Shown here piece after piece: positions 47,201-57,894 of a DNA stretch of 64,000 nucleotides. The notes below the pieces were generated by a model. It searched no databases and was not told the origin of the DNA. It saw nothing but the letters and a program-made list of their open reading frames with translations. Position 1 is the stretch's first letter; each line of letters opens with the position of its first letter. The DNA is taken from positions 1 through 64,000 of the forward strand of contig NW_020312049.1 in the NCBI RefSeq assembly GCF_002999335.1, given 5' to 3'. Made by a program: the position numbers and the translations under genes. Origin of the DNA: Cyclospora cayetanensis (lineage: Eukaryota; Apicomplexa; Conoidasida; Eucoccidiorida; Eimeriidae).

Positions 47201-50200
47201 CTCTACCCCTGATTTCAATTTCAGCTTGTACTACAACTGTGGATAGCAATGTTGCGGTAGTTCTTGATTTCTCCATTCCTAAGATTGCTGTTGTGGAAAG
47301 AATGGAGGCAGCAGGACGCGCATACTTTTACCTGCCAAAGCGAAGAACTCTGCGAAGCAGTGGAGATTCAGGAAGTTCTTCATGCAATCGTTGTTGATGC
47401 TGCCTTTGCAATATCTGCAGGGTTCGCGCAACACCGGCGAGGCTCCTTTGTACTTTATCGTCTGTCGAAAGTCTAATTGTCAGCACATTCTCAACAGCCT
47501 CTACCAGAGACAGCCTCGGTCGGCTTCGGGATGGATCTGCTGCTGCTGCCTCTTCGGATGTTTTTGCCTCATACGCTGCCATGGCAACAGCTGAGACCTC
47601 TTCTAGAGAGAGTGCTGGAGGGGGACCCTAAGAATCGCAGTACGCATCCTGCCCAGTGCGGCTGCAGGCAGAAGCAACAGCATCAGCATCAACGGCAAGC
47701 CCCTACGCAGCAGCAACAACAAAAGCAGCAACAGCAACAATACAAGCACCGAAGCTAGGTTCAAAACTGACATGCGTGATTGTGGTCTCTCTGGCGAGGG
47801 CGAGGCGGAGGCGGGGATGTAGAAGAGACACTGGAGGAGCTTCACTACCCTCAGGTGCGCTGCTGAGACACTCCGGGGTTACCATGACCCCCAACTCTGC
47901 CACTGCGCAAGGCCTGTGCAGCCATACGGACATCAAATCAGCATAGTCCACATAGTTGTAGTTCATAATCTGTTCTTGCTAGTGCTGGTGCCGATAACAG
48001 AGCCATCTACACAGCGCCACTAGAACTTCAACTAGCAATAGCTGCTGCTACTATTGCTGATGCTGGCGAAGTTGGCGAAAGTGCTGCCGCTATTGATTTT
48101 TGGGTGCCTTAGAAGTACTAGCAAGCTCTCATATGTGAAAACGAGCCTGAAGCATAGTTCCCCTTCTTTGGTTTCGTAAACCCTTCCACTGTCTCTGCTT
48201 CTTATTGTGTCCATGGGCTGTTGCACACTGCTGGCTACTTGTTGCAGCAACTGTTGCGCTTCCAGTAACAGTTGCTGCTGTACTCCGTGAGATGCTGCTC
48301 TTTCCTTCAGCAGCTCCACGAGCTCTTCATGCTGATCCCGTGCCTCTGTGATGCGCTGAATCAGAGTTAGGTAATAATCAGTACGGCGTCAGGTTGACGG
48401 GGTATAGGAAAGCAGCGCACGGGGGGCAGGCTTGAACTGTCACGGCATGCCTCTTATGCGAAAAGCTGCTCTGCGCATCTACTGTTGTTAGTATCTGCGC
48501 CTAAAGGGTGCAGTAGCTCTATTAGTTTCTGCTCTGTGACAGCTTTGCTTCGTTCAACGGAAAAGCAATTTGCCCTTCTCCGTGGCAGACAGGTTTCTCA
48601 ATCGTGGCAGCAACGGGAGCAGCAACCTCAGGAACCAGAGCAACCCTTTGCTGTGATTGTCTGCTATATGACAGCCTTGTAGAGCCAACGAAAATCGGGC
48701 GTAGGATATGCCTTTATGCTTATGGTGTAGTATAGATTGATTAAAAAGATATTTCACAGCTTACACTCTCGTCCGGGTCTAGTCTGGCCAGTTCCTGCTG
48801 CAGCATCTCTACTCTCTCAGTAAGCGCCGTAACACTTTCCTCATGTTTCCTTCTGTCTTCGGCCCGCAGTCGCTCGTGGCTGGCAACAAGTCGTTGCAGT
48901 TGCTCTATTTGCTGCAACAGTTGCTGGAGGGCCACTTCGCGTTGTTGCCATCGAAATAACGCTGCTTCAAGGTCTTCGACATAACTGAGGGGCAGACAAC
49001 TTTCAGGAGGACCAAGTCTCTATACCCAATCTAGAGACCACATGTACATTCCCCTTTCTATATCCTTTCCACTATTTAAATGGGAAATGGAAGAGAATGT
49101 GGCAGTCAAATAGACAGCGAAGGAAATGAAGAGAGGAAAACCTGCATGTGGACAGCTGGGCACATCTGCGTCCAGGCAGAGGGTACTCCCGCACTTACAC
49201 ACACGTCGGGAGCTGCACTCCCCTAGCTGCCTACATTGCGTATACCCCTGATGCAACTTATTTCTCTTAGCTACGTAGGTCACCAAATATGCCTCTAACG
49301 CATCCCATCTGGTCTTTTGAGCCATTCCAGCAGATGCCGTTTATTAGGACTTTAACACTGTCAGTTGGCCTTTAGAAGCAAGCCGGGGGGCTCTAGAAAT
49401 ATCCAGCAATCAGAAATTTTAGGAACTGAGGTAGATAGGGAGTGTGTTGAGGTGAACTGAAATCAGCATCGCACCCAAAGCAAGCTTACCGTTCGTACGA
49501 TGCGATATCTGTGTCCAGTACGTTGATCAGTGAAGTAAGGGACCAAACAATGGATTCCGCCAGTATTGCTCGATCTTGTCCCGTCGCTTCCACCACGAGT
49601 CTCAGCAAGGATCGCAGCTCTCTGCGGAAGCAGGGAGAACAACAATCGTAGCCCACAACCCGCTCAACATGAATGACCGTGCTGCCGCGTTGGCGTTAAC
49701 GAGCTGCATTAGAAAGTGTTGTACCGGTACAATGCATGAACAGAAGGGCAAAGGGTCACTTTAGCATTCTCATACAGCAGTGCAACGATTGTTTCACCGT
49801 ATACATGGGATCAGGAGCTCTTCTGTGGTCTCCCCACTGCATAGTTGCATCACTGCTTCCAGTGGGGGCTCATCCTCTTCCAGGGTGGCTTTCAGCTGTT
49901 CTAAAACTTGTTCCCTCACCAACTGTTGATGCTTCTGCAGTGCAGTTGTGGCTTCTGGCGAACGACGTGCTGTGTTGGCTGCACGTGCGTCTGTCTGCAG
50001 GCGCCCTCCAGTAGATATGCACCTGCAGCTGCGGCGGCCTCGCGCCTGCCCCCGGAGAGTACCGTCACCTGCAACACTAGCAATTCCTACTGTTGTTGTT
50101 AATGCTGAAGAGCTAGTTTTACTTTCGCCCATGTACAGAACTCCTCCGCTACTAGACGCAGTCGAGGGCCGCGGCCAGCGCTGCTCTGCTGTAGCACTAC

Positions 50201-50639
50201 GGCGGTGTTTATTCCTAGCAGCAGCAGCAGCTTGCTGTGAAGCAGCAGTAAGGCGCATTAGGGCTGTAGCAATTGCCCTGTCAACTGTCAATGTGTCTCG
50301 AGGTCCTTTCTGGCTTCTGCGGCAGCTGTGAGCTGAGTCGTCTAGGGCCGAGGCCTCACTATCTTTGTGAGACATGCAAGTTTGCTCCCCTTTCAGGCTG
50401 CAGCGACTGCTGGCAGCTGGCCTAGAGGCAGATCTAGCGCGTTCACTTGCGGCCTGGAGGGGAGCCGCCCCGTAAGGTGCCTCTGTAGGAAGGCAGCTTT
50501 TGTTACTTGCTTCACCGGTGGTGCTGCAAAAGCAGGTATCTTTATCGAGAGTGCAGACTGAATCGGTGATAAAAACGCCATCGCTGCTGCTATAATGCAC
50601 GCCTCTCCTGTTCTTAGGGCCGTTTGGGGGCCCTACCAT
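44269..50639 (-). CDS. large multi-exon coiled-coil protein, unknown function
   Basis: A chain of helical blocks on the minus strand. Reading 5' to 3': a Ser/Ala-rich exon (50639 to about 49806) ending QKHQQLVREQVLEQLKATLE; 49621-49490 (ELRSLLRLVVEATGQDRAIL, SLTSLINVLDTDIASYE); about 48984-48772 (LLQQIEQLQRLVASHERLRA, then RRKHEESVTALTERVEMLQQ); about 48590-48480 (EQKLIELLHPLGADTN); 48347 to about 48170 (RITEARDQHEELVELLKERA); about 47960-47760 (YADLMSVWLHRPCAVAELGV); to 47332 (LVEAVENVLTIRLSTDDKVQ); 46511-46386 (GKLKTLQRHLSLVEADTHRW); 45908-45741 (LPALLRRSLQILREAALPLP); 44876 down to about 44765 (LDCLQLYRNVQQLAAWC); last exon 44421-44269, a very basic tail KLHDRRVKKG..HKRSHKKGKP. Several consecutive exons join in phase 0. 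Heptad-like helices suggest a cytoskeletal or centrosomal role. No family recognised. The start may lie further upstream. Confidence 0.6.
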
Positions 50640-53087
50640 CCCGACAAGCCTGAGTGTTTCTTCACTGGGATCGGCGCAACGGAGAGACTGTGGCTCGCGG
50701 GGAATTCTTAGCTCGGTGTCACAAGCACACGTTGTTGCTGTTGGTTTTGTTGATACAGCTTGGGGTTTTGTTGCCTCGGGGAGATGCCGTATGGAGTTGT
50801 ATGAAAGGCGGATCTCCGGGGTAGCGCGGAACAGATGGCTGTAGCAGCAGCACTAATATTGGCAATAAGAGCAATCAGCTGTGGATAGCTTAGTGCGTGT
50901 TAGTCTATGCATGGGAACAGCAGCCTACAGAAGATGCGCACAGCCTGAGCCCTTAATGCAATCAAGAATAGCCTCCCCTACAGCATAGCATCATATGACA
51001 GGATATGAAACCCCAATATACGTGGCTCTTTGAATTAATCGTTTCCATTCTGTCACCTACGCAAATCGACTGCGCCTTGCCCAAGACAATGGAGGTCGCA
51101 GCACTATGTCACTGTCCTCCTCTGCAAGAGCAGCCGCATAGATGTACCAATAGCAGCTCGCTCAGCAAAACCTTGAGGAATTATGCGTGGCCTCTCCTCC
51201 CACTGCCCTTTTATTATCCCCACACGCATGAGAAACTTATTATGTCTTTCTTTCTATATGTCAGAGCTCTTTATTTGATCCTTTCTCTTCTTGTGGCTCT
51301 CCCCATTTCCTCACGAAGTAGCACTTCGGGTACCCCTGTATTCCCCTCAGGAAGGCATTCAGCAGAGGGCGACCTAAGGGCGTGCAGGCTAAGAACAAGG
51401 GGGCAAGGCGCTTCTAGCTGCCTTCCAGTAACAGCAGCTAAGAGCTCTAGGGTTCGTTCTGCCGCTTTAGCTGCTGCCTAAGTACAAAAGAGGAAACAGT
51501 GAGGGCATACAAAGGTGAGGCATCACAGGGGTCTCTCCGTCTGGCTCCCTACAAAAATTTACCTTTTCAGATACAAATCTGACCTCCCCATATCCGAAAT
51601 CTTCTAGTTGTATCAACAGTCACCATCATGCAGCGCAGTAGTACGATTGATGACTGGTAAGCTAGCCATGAAAAGCAAGATTTGGCGAGTTCGTTATCTT
51701 GCTAATGGGAGAGCAACCGACTGCGTTTGGAGGTATTAGAAGGACGTGCCTGCATTGTGACATTCCTGGTGCTGTTATTCGGACGTCCCTCTGCATTCAA
51801 GGTTGCAAAGTCAGCAGCCACATCCTGCAGCAAGTGCTGCGTCGCCTCGAGCTCAGTACTGAGAGCGCTTAAAGGTCTTAACTGCAGAGACATCAGCAAC
51901 CACATCAATCGCAGAGCAGGCATCATAAACACATGATCACGCCCGCCTCTTGCACCGACAGCGCTTGCCTTTGCCGTAGCTAAAACATCCTCTCCAGACA
52001 ATGTGATTTTGGACAATGCCCGGCAACTACTACTGCCTGCAGCTGTTCGTACAGCCACAGTCTCTGCTGGGCTGAAGAAATAGGAGCTGCATGTAGAATT
52101 GTGCGCCCCTTCTACCTCAGTAGCCTTCTTCGTGTCGCAGCACCAAAACTGCACTTGCGGCATGAGGAACAGCAGAAGCTTGTGGTGCTCCGTTTTGTGT
52201 ACCTCACCCGGGCCAATGCACGGCGATGTAGAGCCTCCGCTCTAATGGAGAGACTACTTGGTTCAGGGGGAAATGTAGACTTTGAGCGGTCCTCTACTAT
52301 GGAGTAGATACTACGAAGTAGTTGCTGCCGTAAGGAAGCCTCCACCTGCACGATGTAGAACGTAGAGGTCCCAGCGGCGATAATACTAGCGGGGGCAACA
52401 ACCGCTACAACAGCAATAGGCGCAACCTCCATTCTAATGCAGCAGCGAACAAGCTTTTCTGCTGCATTGGTTTTTTGTAGAGTGAAATGCAGAATAGCGG
52501 CTACATAAGGCAGCATCAAGCAGGAGAAGCAGAAGAAGAAGGCGAAATAATATTTTCAGAGTAGTAGGTATACTGGCATCCTGTTTTGTGTTTAGGCGAT
52601 GTCTGTTTGTCCTTTCCTTGGGGTCTGTGAGGCCTTTCTTGAGGCTTCTTTCCACTAGAAGGGGCTGACAGGCCCTATGGACCCCTCGAGGACCTTGGGT
52701 GCTGCTGTCCCAGTGGCAGGGGGGCCCCCTGCAAGGCCCCCCATGTGACAATTTCTCCTTGTTGCTAAGCAAGCACTGCAGTCGCCCCAAAGCCTCAGGA
52801 GCTTCGGGGGCCGCAGGATGGAGGACCCCCGATGCTGCTGCTCGTTGCATCATATGCTACAACGGCATCAGAACCTATTGCTGTTTTGGCTTGCTAGGAG
52901 CAGGATCGTCAGCGACAGGCGCAGAGCATAGACACATCTCGCTTAATCTGTATAAAATTTTTGATGAGATGTAGGCTTCCACAATAGGGATGAGGTTCTG
53001 CATATAGGAGCACGGGCTGGCTTGGCAATCACAAAAAGAGCAACCTCAGTCCCAGGGTGGAATTGATCAATTTTAGTCTTTCTCATA
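50640..53087 (-). other. coding-like minus-strand segments, possibly 5' exons of the coiled-coil gene
   Basis: Three open blocks on the minus strand look coding rather than random: 51481-51286 (AAERTLELLAAVTGRQLEAP), 52076-51702 (ALSKITLSGEDVLATAKASA, and TELEATQHLLQDVAADFATL), and 52440-52250 (VAVVAPASIIAAGTSTFYIV, LRQQLLRSIYSIVED). They are Ala/Val-rich and helical with few homopolymers. Splice borders could not be chained, so I do not claim a gene model. Confidence 0.35.
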
Positions 53088-53290
53088 ATGCACTGCTTTT
53101 TGCAGTGTTTCATGCTTTCAAGTTTAATATGGCTTTCTGTGGGGCTCTCTGCTACTGATATGAGCCCGGATCCGAGACCCTCAGTTCTGGAGGTTGCGAC
53201 TCCTGTAGTAGCCCTGTGGCGAAGTTTTCGGAAGAAAGGCTTCAAACTTTATAAAGCAGCAAAAGAGGGCGATTTGGCTCAATCACTTAG
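53088..53290 (+). CDS. possible secreted-protein first exon
   Basis: ATG 53088 begins MHCFLQCFMLSSLIWLSVG, a convincing signal-peptide-like segment, followed by a Pro/Ser-rich piece and a basic helix (WRSFRKKGFKLYKAAKEG). The exon meets a donor CTTAG|GTATCT at 53290/53291. No downstream exon could be identified with confidence and no family is recognised. Confidence 0.35.
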
Positions 53291-53950
53291 GTATCTGTCT
53301 TACATCCCCCTTTCCACTTCCTGTGGCAGTCTCCTTTCGCCATCCCCTGGCTGTGCGCCAGTAAGCAGAGGTCACTTTAGACTGTTAAGGGCTCACGACT
53401 GCATTATCAGCTCCTTCCAGGCGCGTTCATTTTCAATCAAAATCAAGACCCATATAACCGAAGCTTTAGGTTAAGATCAGAGGAGAAAGATAAGCGAAAT
53501 AATGTGAGAATTAGCCGATCATTAAACAAATACTTAAAAGGCTCGAACAGGGACTGACGCCTGCAGGCACTCTCCTTGTCCTCTCATCTACATTGCGTTT
53601 TGAAGGGGTCGTCCTTCTCTAGTTTGCCCTTTTTTCTGTACTTACTGTCCCTTTACTTCTATGTTTTTCCGTCTCGCTGCCTTTACGGCAACCTGCCACC
53701 CCCATTACGCCTCCCTAGCGTCTTTTGATACTACCGTAAGTAACTGGTTGGGCCACATCTTCTCCACCTGCCTTTTTTAGTCCACCTGTCCTTACCTCAA
53801 CCAGCCTCTTCCCTACCATGCGCCCCCAATAAGCCTTCTGAGCCTACAGTCTGTGACTCCCTGCCTCGGAGCTAGAACACGCTAGGAATAAGAACAATAA
53901 CTACAGCGCTACTTTTACGTAAAACAACCTCTATTCATTTCTCGTCTCGT

Positions 53951-54217
53951 TTAGCAGGCCATAGAGTCACTCTTGAGCAGCGCCCTCATGATCCCAATAC
54001 TTAATTCTTCTGCCACCTGAGCCTCGCACTCAAAAACAGCAGTACCGGCACCATCCGCAGCAGCTACTGCAGTCCTAATAACGGCGGAGCCTGCAAACAC
54101 ATGTAGCTTTGCCACTTTCGTGAGCATTTTGGCTTTTGCTCTAAGAACTTGGCCGACTGAGGATCGGCTGATGGTTAGCCGGACAGAGATCCAGATTCCC
54201 TGAAGATCCCTACGCAA
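53951..54217 (-). other. coding-like minus ORF of 88 codons
   Basis: Repeat-free ORF with RAKAKMLTKVAKLHVFAGSA, AVAAADGAGTAVFECEAQVA and EELSIGIMRALL. The Val/Ala-rich strand followed by a helix has the same general style as the block at 52440-52250, so the two could be related exons or paralogues. Function unknown. Confidence 0.35.
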
Positions 54218-56079
54218 CTGGAACCCAATACCGTGGCTATCTTGACAATGGGAGAGTCACCTAGAGTCGGTATAAGGGTCTGTATCAAGCTAGCTGAATG
54301 GGAGAAGGGGATTAGGTTGTTAGAGTAAGACTTTGATGCAAGCTCACATGGACCAAAATGACACCCTGTTTCTAGGGTGCTTCAGAGTGCCATCAGCCAG
54401 GGCTGGAACTGAACGTGACATTGGTTCCCACTTGTTCAAGTAGGAGACGCAATGTACAGCTACGCAAGAGCGGAGGAAGAAAGCTTTGGTCAGCTTGAGC
54501 ACAGCAGATTATCCAGTTTCTTGGCTCGTAGGGAAACTTGGGAACCATAGCAAAAGCAGGTGTCCCTCCTGTCGGTGCCTCACATTGAGGCAAAGTTTCC
54601 CTCTGCCCGGATGTGCATGCACTGAACGCGCCATTAGGCAGCTAGACTAGTAGTTTCTGTTTACCACACCACTTTGCGACTACTGGTGGTAACTGTAACT
54701 ATTAGACACGATAAAAATGCACCCTTGTCTACATAGTCAGGCACTGGAGTTTTCTATTTGGTCCGCCAGCAGACTTTTGGGGCCTCCTATATTGATGAGA
54801 GGAGGCTTACAAATATGATCCTGCGGTCACATCTGTGTAGAGATAAGGGATCTAGGACTTTGCCATGCAACCAAGGCTTGCCCCTTCTTTAAGGCCCTCG
54901 CTGGAAGCCCTCTAAGTCTCCTAGGTTCCTCACTGGTACTTTATAGGCCTGTGACCACGTGCTTATAAGGGTTCAGTGTCCCTCATTGCACGATCACAAG
55001 GGTCCGTGAGCAGTAAAACTGGCAACTATTTGATTTGAACGATGCTGGCAGGTTCCTATTGGTATTCAGATCTTGCATAATGGCACAGCTTGCCAACTAA
55101 ACTAGAAATCTTCGTGCTTCACATTGTAAAATTTATAGAAGGAAAATCTCACGAAGAAATACACAAGTGCTTAACTCGGCACATTATGCACCCGTGTTAA
55201 AGCTAGCCAAATGAAGCTGCGACAGGACTATGTCAGGGAGTTATCACCGGCCGCTTTTGCTATTTTCCTCAATCCCTGCCGCTTTTTGAGGTATTTTTGA
55301 GAACGCGCGCATGTTTTGAAAACCCCTTTTTTTGTCTCTGTGCTACTTTACTTCCCTTCGCATGAAACGAAAAAAGTTCCTTGCACCTCTCTTCCCATGG
55401 GTGCTCACTTTTCCTCAGTGGACAAGTTTCCTAAAGTAGACGACCAGAAGCGACCACCCAACAGGAAGCCGTAATAGCAGCACAAACAGCCAGATGCTAC
55501 CTATTTGGCATTGCCGGCGTGTATAGAGTGAACTAGGATGCTTACTAGTCTCTAGTTTACTTTATTTGTAAATTAAATTATAAACGGCGTAATTACGGGT
55601 GTTTTCCAGGCCCAGATGCAGAAGTGCAGCGCAAAATGCTGTGCTATGCAGGAGTATGTTTCAGCCCCATAGTGATGCGAGGCCTTGGACCCCATGGGTT
55701 GAAGCATATGCAAGGGCCGTTTTAGGGTTTATGGTGCGTACTTGTCAGACTCCATACAAGGTTCCCTTTGGGGGATAATTTACATCAGATTTAGCCGATT
55801 TTCTTCCTAAAATACATTCTCCTATTCCTGCCCTCGCTTCTCATATTTATTGACATGGGGCATGGGGGAGTAATAGCTAGGATGTGCTTAGCTGCACTCT
55901 CCACTCACTCCTAGCATTCACAGCTAGTTGCACATGGCTTCGAGCTCGAGCGCACCCAACATTGCGTCTTCTTGTATCAAAATAAAGTCCTCCGTAGCGG
56001 AGACGATATACGAACAGACAGGCTAGCTAGTCAATCGCTTGCTTATTCGTAGGTAAGTAAAATCTGTGTAATAGAAGTT
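54218..56079. other. intergenic, nothing recognised
   Basis: Few ORFs above 60 codons, A/T-richer than the flanks and without triplet repeats. I see no gene here. Confidence 0.6.
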
Positions 56080-57894
56080 TTGTTGTCGTTGCCTAACCCG
56101 CTACACTTTCCCTACCTGGACAGCATAGCGGGTAGCCGCACCACGCCACGCAGATTGTGTAGTCAAATATACACACGCTACCTTGAGAATGCATACAGGA
56201 CCTGCACATACACGCCACCAAAGGTCAATCTGAGTGCTGCAGCCACTGGCTCTAGTGGCCTTCTTCAAAGTGGCAACGCGTCACCCCAAATTCCTCGAAT
56301 TACATTGGCTCGTGACCCTTTAAACCGCCAGCCAGCTATCAAACGGACTTAAAAGTTGAGCCTGGTAGGCAAGCAAAGCGGGTTTCTCACAGACGATGCG
56401 ATCTCTTTGCAGTATTGACACCGTGCAGCAAAAGGGGAAACACCAATAGCTGCAACAGCAGCCCCAACGGCCTTAATTTTGTATCATCCACTAAAAAGCC
56501 CAGAAAAACGAAACAGCACACAATTCAGCTTACGCATAAGTCTTTACTCCTATTTCGGGCTGAAGGACATGATCCTTGTTGGTGTATTGGGGGAATCGGG
56601 AATCGACTGCCCTACCCGCCTACGCGACGTGTCTGAATAGATTTTTGAGTCCATGTTACTTGTGGTAGAAGATGTATTTAAAGGCAAATGCCATTACACA
56701 ATCAAAGCTTTGGAGGCGCTTTCTTCAGCAGAAGGAGCATTATGCAGGAGCAGCAACGGCAAAACGGGCACGCAGCAGCAGGGCCAGCAGCAGCCGCAAG
56801 ACTCATCCTGAAGGCCTAATTTAGCTGTGGGGAGAAGCAATGAGTCTTAGTGCATCGAATACACACTAGTGGAAAACTGGTCATTGCCTCTTCTGTGTTT
56901 AGTGGCGGGGAGCGGGGGAGCCCTGCCTCCTATGCGTTCCTTCCGTGCAGATCCTTCTCCGTTGGAGCAGCCGCAGTAGCCACCTCTGCTAATCGAGAGA
57001 TCATTGCTTCGATAGCCCATCAGGTTTCTAACAGATTATTTCAACCCCAGATGCGGACAGATAAGTGGCTTGCTGCTACCATGGGGAGTTTTGCTGACGC
57101 GCAGCAACACCAGTACAAGTAATACTGGCAGTACTAGCAGAAGTAGCAAAACCCGCCACTAAGGGCCAAGTAGTCCAGTTTCCAACCTTTTCACTTTTTT
57201 CACAGACCCGTAAATCCTGTCCGCACCGAAGGCATGCCGATCGGCGCTCGTGTTCCTCGCCCCACGCAGCTTGCCGCTGCCCAAGCGGAAACAACAGCTG
57301 CGGCTGCTAAATTAGTACATCCAGCTGCATCAGAGTACTTTCCTGTTTGCCTCTTGACCATCGCCGGACCCCTCGAGGAAGGACCGGGATCACCCGTCCC
57401 TCTGTGAGATCGCCTGTGGCTTTTGTGGGGATCGCACTGTCTCCTACGAAGTACCCTTGCCTTCTTTTCCCCGGGTTGTGCTTTCTTTTGACACCCTGAG
57501 AGCATTGTGCGCTCCTAGCGGCAGCTCCCCATTTCGCGTGTCTCGGAGATCTCGGGATTTTTTTGCTCTGTCTGAGATTGACTGCTGAAGTCCTGGAATT
57601 GTCGCCCCCATTTCTCCGGCTGTCACTTGCTCTAGACTGCGCTTGCACTTGAGACTGCCGATACTCTCTGGAGCTGTTTGCCTCTTACCGGAGGCTGGAG
57701 CGATCCAGCCCCTGCATCCGTGGCATTGACTCGTCGCTGCTGCTGCTGGAGGGCTCTCTGGGTCGCTGGAGAGAAGCCTTAGGGGAGACTATCAACGGTC
57801 TGTCTTCATCGGCGCACCCGTATTTTGCGTCAGAGGAAAAGCTCGCACTGGCAGAGAGTGTAGCAGCGACAGCGGGAGCGAATGCCACCATAAA
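56080..57894 (+). other. coding-like plus-strand segments without a gene model
   Basis: Open plus-strand blocks with plausible protein composition: about 56950-57050 (NREIIASIAHQVSNRLFQ), 57208-57405 (MPIGARVPRPTQLAAAQAET; SEYFPVCLLTIAGPLEE), 57350-57590 (CEIACGFCGDRTVSYEVPLP), and 57650-57895 (CRYSLELFASYRRLERSSPC; SSAHPYFASEEKLALAESVA). The last runs into a TGA that overlaps the ATG of the kinase gene at 57895. Either a separate gene ends here or some blocks are 5' exons of the kinase gene. Confidence 0.35.

Noticed and set aside
53951..54217. Member of the Eimeria surface-antigen (SAG) family
   Set aside because: A helical Cys-containing ORF ending in SMAC suggested it, but the expected signal peptide, six-Cys pattern and GPI signal are not visible nearby.
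55720..55740. Telomere-like TTTAGGG repeat
   Set aside because: Only a single TTTTAGGGTTT occurrence, not an array.
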